Source of the DNA: an uncultured Faecalibacterium sp.
GTDB lineage: Bacteria > Bacillota > Clostridia > Oscillospirales > Ruminococcaceae
DNA length: 35,348 bases
Reading direction: 5' to 3'
Assembly: GCA_900765105.1 (NCBI GenBank)
Contig: CAAFQM010000034.1
Span: forward strand, 1 to 35,348
Below the pieces are notes generated by a model. The model did no database searches. It was not told the DNA's origin and saw nothing but the letters and a program-made list of their open reading frames with translations. Numbering within the stretch: the stretch's first letter is position 1; every line of letters begins with the position of its first letter. This document shows positions 29,938 through 35,348 of the stretch, in pieces. Made by a program: the position numbers and the translations under genes.

Positions 29938-31176
29938 TTAACCGTTCAGGGAATCAATGGCGGCCTTGGTGTGGGCAATGTACAGCTGCTGGATGTCAGC
30001 GATCTCGCCCAGACCTGCAATCTGGCAGTCCACGGACTCGAATGCGCCGGAAGCGTTGAACATGCTCAGCCAGGAATCATCATCGGAACCGGCCATGTCG
30101 TTGTTGGCGTGGTCACCGGCAACGACCATCAGCGGGCGCAGGACGACCTTGGTGTAACCGGAAGCCTTGACAGCCTCGATCACGTTCTCGCAGGCAGTCT
30201 CTTCCGGCTCGCCCTCAACGGTGCCGATGAACACGTTGTCGTAGCCCAGAGTCTGCATGGTGGTCTGCATCTGGCTGTAGCTCACCTTGGCGGTGTGGGA
30301 GGTGCCGTGGCCCATAAAGACGAAAGCGGTCTTTTCGGCAGCGGCGGCGTCCAGGCTGTCGAAGCCGGCGTCCTTCACAGCGGCAGCGGTGATGGCCTTG
30401 GCAACGGCTTCCTTGTCCTCGTTGATGACGGTGGCGTCAGAGCCGACCTCGCCCAGCAGGGGCTCGGCTACAGCGATAGTCTCAAACTTGTCGCGGTACT
30501 GATCCAGCATCTCGTTCATCTCGTCGTACTCGGCGCCGTGCATCAGATGGGTGGGCTGCACGACCAGGTTCTTCACGCCGTTGGCCACAGCGCGGTCCAG
30601 AGCCTGCTGCATGTTGTCGATCTTCTCGCCGTCGCGGGCCTGCACATGGTTGATGATGATCTGTGCGGTGAAGGCACGGCGGACAGACCAGTCAGGGTAA
30701 GCTTCCTGCAGAGCATCCTCGATGCCCTTGATGTCGGCCACGCGGCTGTCGTTGAAGGAGGTGCCGAAGGAAACCACCAGCAGCTCGTTCTCGCCGATGC
30801 TGTCCTCGTTGCGGGCGTCATCCTTGGAAGCGTCGCCGGTGTCACGGCCGAAGTAGTCGGGGTCGGCGTTCTCGCCTTCCACCATTTCCTTCTGCTTGTC
30901 GGTCAGGGCGTCCCATGCAGCCTTTGCGGCCTCGCACTGGGCGTCGGTGTCATCGTTGCGCTCCTGTACATAAATGGCGTCGATCAGGTCAGCCACATTC
31001 TTTGCAGCCACTTCGTCTGCCTCCTCGCTGCTCACTTCGCTGGATGCAGCGGAGTCTGCGGTGCTGGCGCTGGAAGCAGTGCCGGATGCTGCGCTGCCGC
31101 AGCCGGTGAGCACACCGGCGCACAGGGCAAGAGCGGTCACAGCTGCAGCCAGCTTTTTGGTCTCGAGTTTTCTCAT
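29938..31176 (-). CDS. cbiK: Exported CbiK-like sirohydrochlorin cobaltochelatase lipoprotein
   Basis: The product is 412 residues. The signal peptide ends in VLTGC, making Cys26 a lipid-anchored N-terminus. A Ser/Ala/Glu spacer follows, then a helical module at about 50-115 ('NVADLIDAIYVQE...WDALTDKQKEMVEGEN'), a type seen in Firmicute surface proteins. From about residue 128 the protein is CbiK: 'LLVVSFGTSFNDSR', the first catalytic His region QPTHLMHGAEYD near 205-216 and the second, FMGHGTSH, near 290. CbiK inserts cobalt into sirohydrochlorin in the cytoplasm. An exported form is known in Desulfovibrio (CbiK-P). It is the first gene after the cobalamin riboswitch. The start at 31176 has AGGAAAGGA upstream. 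Confidence 0.9.
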   Translation of the reverse strand: MRKLETKKLAAAVTALALCAGVLTGCGSAASGTASSASTADSAASSEVSSEEADEVAAKNVADLIDAIYVQERNDDTDAQCEAAKAAWDALTDKQKEMVEGENADPDYFGRDTGDASKDDARNEDSIGENELLVVSFGTSFNDSRVADIKGIEDALQEAYPDWSVRRAFTAQIIINHVQARDGEKIDNMQQALDRAVANGVKNLVVQPTHLMHGAEYDEMNEMLDQYRDKFETIAVAEPLLGEVGSDATVINEDKEAVAKAITAAAVKDAGFDSLDAAAAEKTAFVFMGHGTSHTAKVSYSQMQTTMQTLGYDNVFIGTVEGEPEETACENVIEAVKASGYTKVVLRPLMVVAGDHANNDMAGSDDDSWLSMFNASGAFESVDCQIAGLGEIADIQQLYIAHTKAAIDSLNG

Positions 31177-31246
31177 GAGTGTCTTTTTCCTTTCCTGTGA
31201 AAAAATATTCGGCGCTGAAACAGAAGGGTACAGGAAAGAAAAGCTG

Positions 31247-31293
31247 AAAAGGGCCTTTTTATCCTGCGGACGGCATGACAAAAAGACCCTTTG
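31247..31293 (-). terminator. Terminator-like hairpin of the riboswitch expression platform
   Basis: On the minus strand AAAGGGTCTTTTT pairs with AAAAAGGCCCTTT (plus-strand 31280-31292 and 31247-31260). The following tract (CTTTTCTTT) is only moderately T-rich. It lies between the aptamer and cbiK and probably forms when the riboswitch binds coenzyme. Confidence 0.6.
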
Positions 31294-31351
31294 TGTTCAG
31301 GCTTTCTGGTACAACCAAGTCCTCGTGATCCGGAGCCAATGCTCCCGTACC

Positions 31352-31536
31352 AACAGCAGGCAGGTTTCCTGGCTGAAAGATCGCCGCCCGGCGCCGCCTT
31401 CCCAAAGCAGAGCTTCAGTGGCCGGTGCAAAGCACCCTGACGCGGACTCCCTTATCACAGTGACGGGATCGTGCGGGATTTGCACCCGCTTCCCTTTTAC
31501 CCTTCCCGCCCCGAGAGGCAGAAGGCACCTGCTGTT
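31352..31536 (-). promoter_or_regulatory. Cobalamin riboswitch aptamer
   Basis: On the minus strand the P1 arms AACAGCAGG (31536-31528) and CCTGCTGTT (31360-31352) close the element. Inside are the hallmark blocks: GGGTGCAAATCCCGCA, GTCACTGTGA, the central GCCACTG, and the B12 box written AGCCAGGAAACCTGCCTG. A further hairpin (GGAGC/GCTCC, about 31332-31345) follows and may make the kissing-loop or antiterminator contact. Known class members bind adenosyl- or other cobalamins and switch off downstream genes. Confidence 0.95.
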
Positions 31537-31556
31537 TTCTGTTCAGTTCGGAGCAC

Positions 31557-31585
31557 AGTATAGCATAACAGACGGCAAAATGCAA
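31557..31585 (-). promoter_or_regulatory. Promoter of the riboswitch-cbiK transcript
   Basis: On the minus strand: TTGCAT (31585-31580), a 17-base spacer, TATACT (31562-31557) with TG at the extended -10 position. The start is expected near 31550, just ahead of the aptamer P1 arm. Confidence 0.8.
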
Positions 31586-31682
31586 TAAAAGCGGGCGCGG
31601 TTTGAATAAAACCCGGGCCGCCGCCCCACACTAATCCCGGAAGCAAACGCGTACACACTATAAATAGATGGGAGTTAGGACA

Positions 31683-32450
31683 ATGGAGCAGATCAAAAAG
31701 TTTTTGCGCGACAAAGGCTTTGCGCTGGCGCTTCTGGCCTGCCTTGTGGCGGCGGGTGCGGCGGGGGTCTGGGCAGTGCGCGCTGTCCGGGACGAACTGG
31801 AACGGGACTACGAAAGCCTGACGCAGCCGGGGGCTTCCTCTGCGTCGCAGCAGGCGGAAACAGACCTGAAAGTGGAGGATGACTTATGGCAGGATGTTAC
31901 CGAAGCAGCAGACAGCGTGGCAGGTGTGCCAAAACCGGACAGTACGCCAGGCTCGTCTGGTGCATCTTCTGGTGCGGCGTCTGGCTCTGGTTCGGTGCAC
32001 GAACCCTCCGCACTGCAAGGCTCCTCTGCGCCTGCCGCCGGTTCGGAAGCGCCTGCTTCCGCGCAGCCGGTGGATGGCCGTGTTCTGAACGCTTTCAGCG
32101 GAGATGAGCTGGTCTACAACAAAACGCTGGGCGACTGGCGCACCCACAACGGCGTGGACTATGCCTGCGCGCAGGGAGGTACCGTTGCTGCACCGGCGGC
32201 CGGAAAGGTGACCGCCGCCGGGCCGGAGGGCAACTGGGGCACCGTGGTGAGCATCGAGGATGCTTCGGGCCGCATCTGGCGGGTGTGCGGCGTGGCAAAC
32301 CCCGCCGTAAAGGCCGGGGATACCGTGACGGCAGGTCAGAAACTGGGCACGGCAGGCACCGTCGGCTGTGAGTGTGCCGAGGAAAGCCACATCCATCTGG
32401 AGGTGAAACAGGGCGAAAGCTACCTGGACCCGGCAAAATTCATCGGGTGA
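31683..32450 (+). CDS. SpoIIQ-like M23 (LytM) membrane protein
   Basis: The product is 255 residues. There is one N-terminal membrane helix (about 12-34), then an extracytoplasmic Ser/Ala/Pro/Gly-rich region, then a LytM/M23 domain from about residue 140. The zinc ligands His and Asp in THNGVDYA and the last His in HIHLE are present. The other catalytic His, usually in a YxH segment before the 'V..G..V..GQ..G' strand, is replaced (IWRVCGVANP). The layout matches SpoIIQ, which anchors the forespore-mother cell channel in spore formers, but a vegetative wall hydrolase or scaffold is equally possible. I start at 31683, about 9 bases after GGGAG; 31668 is an alternative. A TATAAA sits at 31659-31664. 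Confidence 0.8.
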   Translation: MEQIKKFLRDKGFALALLACLVAAGAAGVWAVRAVRDELERDYESLTQPGASSASQQAETDLKVEDDLWQDVTEAADSVAGVPKPDSTPGSSGASSGAASGSGSVHEPSALQGSSAPAAGSEAPASAQPVDGRVLNAFSGDELVYNKTLGDWRTHNGVDYACAQGGTVAAPAAGKVTAAGPEGNWGTVVSIEDASGRIWRVCGVANPAVKAGDTVTAGQKLGTAGTVGCECAEESHIHLEVKQGESYLDPAKFIG

Positions 32451-32457
32451 GCATACG

Positions 32458-32490
32458 GACGGCAGGGCAGAACGGCCCTGCCGTCTTTTG
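32458..32490 (+). terminator. Intrinsic terminator after the M23 gene
   Basis: GACGGCAGGGC (32458-32468) pairs with GCCCTGCCGTC (32475-32485), followed by TTTT. Confidence 0.9.
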
Positions 32491-32522
32491 TACTGCCGAA
32501 AAATATTTCCAACAGGGGCACA

Positions 32523-32551
32523 TTGCTTTTGCGTGCCGATTCTGGTATGAT
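32523..32551 (+). promoter_or_regulatory. Promoter of the flavoprotein gene
   Basis: TTGCTT (32523-32528), a 17-base spacer and TATGAT (32546-32551) with TG at the extended -10 position. A second TATACT overlaps at 32551-32556. Confidence 0.75.
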
Positions 32552-32587
32552 ATACTCGAATTAACAGGCATTTCGGGAGGAAGACAG

Positions 32588-33880
32588 ATGGCAAAGGTGT
32601 TGATCGTGGGTGCAGGCGCGGCTGGTCTGATGGCGGCAGGCGCGGCGGTGCGGCAGGGGCATCAGGTGACGGTGCTGGAGCATATGGAAAAGCCCGGCCA
32701 GAAGATCCTTGTCACCGGCAAGGGACGCTGCAATGTGACCAACGACTGTCCGGCGGAGGAGTTTCTGCGCCATGTGCGCACGAATCCGCGCTTTTTGTAT
32801 TCCTCGCTGGGGGCGTTCCCCCCGGCAAAGACTATGGAACTGTTCGAGAACCTCGGCGTGGAGCTGAAGGTGGAGCGCGGCCGCCGGGTGTTCCCGGTGT
32901 CGGACAAGGCGGAAGAGATCCGGCAGGCGCTTCTGCGCTATGCGCAGGATGCAGATATCGTACATGACGGCGCAAAAAAGCTGCTGCTGGCAGAGCTGCC
33001 GCCGGAGCCGGAGGCAGCCCCCGCCGCGCCGGAAAATCCGCGACACCCCAAAAAGAAAAAGGCCGGCCCGGCGCTGCGGTGCATCGGCGTACGGGGCACC
33101 TCCGGCCGGGAGTACCGGGCGGATGCCGTTCTGGTGGCCACCGGCGGCGTGAGCTATCCCACCACCGGATCCACCGGTGACGGCTACAAACTGGCGCAGC
33201 AGGCGGGGCACACCCTTGTGGAGCCGGTGCCCAGTCTGGTGAGTCTGGTCAGCCATGACGCCGACTGCAAAAAGATGATGGGTCTGGCGCTGAAAAACGT
33301 CACCCTCACCCTGTTCGAGGACGGAAAGGCCATCTTTGACGAGCAGGGCGAGATGTTGTTCACCCACTTCGGCATCAGCGGCCCGCTGACCCTGAGCGCG
33401 TCCAGCCATCTGGGCGACATGAAAAAACACCGGTATCATGCGGAGATTGACCTCAAGCCCGCTCTCAGCGAGGAGCAGCTTTACGACCGCATCACGCGGG
33501 ATTTTGCCCTGCTGGCAAACCATGCAGCGCAGGGCGCGCTGGTAAAGCTTTTGCCGTCCAGTATGCAGCCGGTGATGGTGGCGCGCTGGGGCATCGACCC
33601 GGCTACCAAGGCAAACCAGATCACCCGGGAGCAGAAGAGGGAGCTGGTGCAGCTGATGAAGCACTGGCGGGTGTCCATTGATGCCCGGGGCGATCTGGCC
33701 CACGCGGTCATCACCAGCGGCGGCGTATCGGTGCGGGAAGTGGACCCCAAAACCATGCAGAGCAAAAAGGCACTGGGACTGTATTTTGCGGGCGAGGTGC
33801 TGGATGTGGACGCCTACACCGGTGGCTACAACCTGCAGATCGCCTTCTGCACGGCGCAGAGCTTTGCAAATAACCTCTGA
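32588..33880 (+). CDS. HI0933/BaiN-like NAD(P)/FAD-dependent oxidoreductase
   Basis: The product is 430 residues. The N-terminal dinucleotide fold is VLIVGAGAAGLMAAGAAVRQG, followed by 'GQKILVTGKGRCNVTN', the hallmark of the HI0933 family. 'VLVATGGVSYPTTGSTGDGYKLAQQAGH' and the C-terminal 'ITSGGVSVREVDPKTMQSKKALGLYFAGEVLDVDAYTGGYNLQIAF' complete the flavin-binding pattern. Some members (BaiN) reduce bile acid intermediates, but the physiological substrate of most, including this one, is unknown. GGAGG lies 8 bases before the ATG. It is transcribed from its own promoter. Confidence 0.92.
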   Translation: MAKVLIVGAGAAGLMAAGAAVRQGHQVTVLEHMEKPGQKILVTGKGRCNVTNDCPAEEFLRHVRTNPRFLYSSLGAFPPAKTMELFENLGVELKVERGRRVFPVSDKAEEIRQALLRYAQDADIVHDGAKKLLLAELPPEPEAAPAAPENPRHPKKKKAGPALRCIGVRGTSGREYRADAVLVATGGVSYPTTGSTGDGYKLAQQAGHTLVEPVPSLVSLVSHDADCKKMMGLALKNVTLTLFEDGKAIFDEQGEMLFTHFGISGPLTLSASSHLGDMKKHRYHAEIDLKPALSEEQLYDRITRDFALLANHAAQGALVKLLPSSMQPVMVARWGIDPATKANQITREQKRELVQLMKHWRVSIDARGDLAHAVITSGGVSVREVDPKTMQSKKALGLYFAGEVLDVDAYTGGYNLQIAFCTAQSFANNL

Positions 33881-33884
33881 CAAT

Positions 33885-34162
33885 ACGATTTAAAATAGCC
33901 TCCGCTGCGCTCTGGCTATCATCAGAGGAAAATCGATTTTAAGTTTGGCGTTTGTCGCGCCCTGCGGGGCGCTCCAAACGCATTTTCACCGGATGGAGCC
34001 GGAATTGTCAGATGCAGTGACCAGAGAACGATCATCTGTAGGTCACGACCCTTCCCGTGAAAAAGCAAATCAGAAAAGTCCGCAGACTTTTCTGATTTGC
34101 AATAAAAGAATAAAATTTCCGCTGAAAATAGCCAGAGCGAACGCGGCGGCTATTCAAATCGT
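33885..34162. repeat. Palindromic intergenic element with imperfect terminal inverted repeats
   Basis: The left end (33885-33925) begins ACGATTT and contains AATAGCC, then GCTCTGGCTAT. The right end (34122-34162) is its imperfect inverse over about 41 bases. Inside are three further hairpins: GCGTTTG/CAAACGC (33948-33981, with a nested GCGCC/GGCGC), GTGACC/GGTCAC (34017-34046) and a perfect 16-base stem (34065-34100). It holds no convincing gene and ends 27 bases before cmk. It could be a MITE-like or REP-like element, or a structured leader of cmk. Confidence 0.6.
34065..34100. terminator. Perfect 16-base stem, terminator-like
   Basis: GCAAATCAGAAAAGTC and its exact inverse flank a CGCA loop. 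AAAAA precedes it on the plus strand, so the T tract lies on the minus strand, where it would terminate leftward transcripts. On the plus strand the tail is A-rich (AATAAAAG). It shares the core AGTCCGC(A/G)GACT with the terminator at 915-950. Confidence 0.5.
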
Positions 34163-34189
34163 TCGGCTTGAAAAAAGGAGACATATAAA

Positions 34190-34855
34190 ATGGTATCTGT
34201 TGCAATCGACGGGCCTGCGGGTGCAGGCAAATCCACGCTGGCACGCCGTCTGGCGTCCGAGCTGGGCTACATCTATGTGGACACCGGTGCCATGTACCGC
34301 ACCATCGGCCTGTACGCCCTGCGCGCGGGCAAGGACCCCAGGGACAACGAAGCAGTCAACGCTCTGCTGCCGGAGATCGAGCTGCGTCTGGCATCCATCG
34401 ACGGCGAGCAGCACATTTATTTAAAGGAAGAGGACGTCAGCACGGCCATCCGCACCGAGCAGGCCGGTATGGCGGCTTCTGCTGTGGGTGCGAACCCTGC
34501 CGTCCGCGCCTATCTGCTGGATCTGCAGCGGAACATGGCCAAGAAGCAGAATGTTCTGATGGACGGCCGCGACATCGGCACGGTGGTGCTGCCGGATGCG
34601 ACCGTGAAGATCTTCCTCACAGCCAGCCCGGAAGCACGTGCGACCCGGCGGTGGAAGGAATATCAGGAAAAGGGCATCGCCACCCCCTATGAAGAAGTGC
34701 TGGCCGATGTGAAGCAGCGGGACTATCAGGACACCCACCGCGCCGCTGCGCCCCTGAAGCAGGCCGAGGATGCTGTACTGCTGGACACCTCGGAACTGGA
34801 TTTCGAGCAGAGCCTTGACGCCATGAAGCAGATCATTGCAAAAAAGATCGGCTGA
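34190..34855 (+). CDS. cmk: Cytidylate kinase
   Basis: The product is 221 residues. It phosphorylates CMP and dCMP with ATP. The P-loop is IDGPAGAGKSTLARRLA, followed by the family segment YVDTGAMYRTIGLYAL. 'VLMDGRDIGTVVLPDATVKIFLTASPEARATRRWKE' carries the GRDIGT motif and the lid arginines. AAAGGAG lies ahead of the ATG. plsC follows after 26 bases, a common pairing (cmk, plsC and often ispH or rpsA) in Firmicutes. Confidence 0.97.
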   Translation: MVSVAIDGPAGAGKSTLARRLASELGYIYVDTGAMYRTIGLYALRAGKDPRDNEAVNALLPEIELRLASIDGEQHIYLKEEDVSTAIRTEQAGMAASAVGANPAVRAYLLDLQRNMAKKQNVLMDGRDIGTVVLPDATVKIFLTASPEARATRRWKEYQEKGIATPYEEVLADVKQRDYQDTHRAAAPLKQAEDAVLLDTSELDFEQSLDAMKQIIAKKIG

Positions 34856-34881
34856 TAAAACAAACAGGACAGGAATAAAAA

Positions 34882-35348
34882 ATGGTATTATATTATATTC
34901 TCGTGCCCCTTGCGTGGCTTGTGTGGCACATCGGTTTCCGCATCCGGGTGGAGGGGCGTGAAAACCTGAAAAAAGTGCAGACGAAGGGCTATATCCTTGC
35001 GCCCACCCATGTGTCTGCCATCGACCCGGTGTTCATCGTGGTCACCCGGTGGGGCAAGCGGATGGTGGTGTTCGCCAAAAAGGAGCTGTTCGAGATCAAC
35101 GCCCTGCTGACATGGTTCTTCCGCTGCTGCGGTGGTGTGTGCGTGCGCGGCACGAAGGACGAGATGGCGGTCATCTCCCAGACTGTAGAGGCCTGTAAGC
35201 AGGGCAAGACCCTGCTCATTTTCCCGGAGGGAACCCGAGAAAAGGAGGGCAAGCTTCTGCCCCCCAAGAGCGGCCTGTTCGTCATTGCCGCCGAGGCAGG
35301 GGTGGACGTTGTGCCCTGCCGCATCTTCTATGATACCCCGGACGGAAG
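34882..35348 (+). CDS. plsC: 1-acyl-sn-glycerol-3-phosphate acyltransferase (partial, 3' end outside window)
   Basis: The visible 155 residues contain an N-terminal membrane segment and the acyltransferase motifs: THVSAIDP (HxxxxD, catalytic), 'GGVCVRGTKDE' in block II, and LLIFPEGTRE (block III). PlsC-type enzymes acylate lysophosphatidic acid at the membrane. The start at 34882 has AGGA 8 bases upstream. It is co-directional with cmk. Confidence 0.93.
   Translation, partial: MVLYYILVPLAWLVWHIGFRIRVEGRENLKKVQTKGYILAPTHVSAIDPVFIVVTRWGKRMVVFAKKELFEINALLTWFFRCCGGVCVRGTKDEMAVISQTVEACKQGKTLLIFPEGTREKEGKLLPPKSGLFVIAAEAGVDVVPCRIFYDTPDG

Noticed and set aside
29971..31200. 409-residue plus-strand frame opposite cbiK
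   Set aside because: Val/Gly/His/Leu-rich shadow. CbiK on the minus strand has signal peptide, catalytic motifs and ribosome site.
31300..31560. Possible short gene in the riboswitch region
   Set aside because: The sequence is explained by the cobalamin aptamer and its expression platform. Open frames there have no ribosome site.
1..35348. CRISPR arrays, tRNA or rRNA genes, insertion sequences
   Set aside because: I saw no regularly spaced repeats, no cloverleaf or rRNA sequence, and no transposase. The only repeat-like element is the palindromic stretch before cmk.

Overview
The window looks like chromosomal DNA of a high-GC, gut-type Firmicute. A Faecalibacterium-like member of the Oscillospiraceae would fit, but that is an inference from composition and gene style, not a proven identity. 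The supporting signs are sigma-A promoters with extended -10 boxes, AGGAGG-type ribosome sites, lipoproteins with Ser/Ala-rich linkers, a cobalamin riboswitch, a SpoIIQ-like M23 protein and a small hydrophobic type I-like toxin.

Left part (1-10.9 kb): the end of an unidentified gene, a small secreted protein of unknown function, a MacB-type ATPase plus a large FtsX/coiled-coil permease, a divergent peptide deformylase homologue, an unlisted 45-residue membrane peptide with a matching antisense-RNA unit (a candidate type I toxin-antitoxin locus), brnQ, a TauT/SsuC-type permease and ATPase without a binding protein, hemW, and a Bax inhibitor-1 family protein.

Centre (10.9-31.6 kb, all minus strand): a nearly complete anaerobic cobalamin pathway in 20 tightly packed genes. 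Reading in the direction of transcription: a cobalamin riboswitch, an exported CbiK-like cobaltochelatase lipoprotein, a terminator and a second promoter. Then come a two-repeat lipoprotein, a BtuF/FecB-like binding lipoprotein, a FecCD/BtuC permease, a fusion of a BtuD-like ATPase with CbiD, then cbiL, cbiF, cbiG, cbiH, cbiJ, cbiET, cbiA, cobT, cobU, cobS, a degenerate cobU paralogue, cobC, cbiB, cobD, cbiP and cbiC. Most neighbours overlap by 4 bases (ATGA), which implies translational coupling. Together they cover the ring methylations, contraction, amidation, aminopropanol attachment and nucleotide loop assembly, and link them to an uptake system. Uroporphyrinogen methyltransferase, the corrinoid adenosyltransferase, cobalt-specific Cbi/Ecf transport and lower-ligand synthesis are not in the window.

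Right part (31.6-35.3 kb): a SpoIIQ-like M23 membrane protein, a HI0933/BaiN-like flavoprotein, a 278-base palindromic intergenic element with about 41-base imperfect inverted ends, cmk, and the start of plsC.

The least conventional points are the toxin/antisense locus at 5.6-6.1 kb, the ATPase-CbiD fusion, the surface-anchored CbiK with its companion two-repeat lipoprotein, the degenerate CobU paralogue, and the palindromic element at 33.9-34.2 kb.
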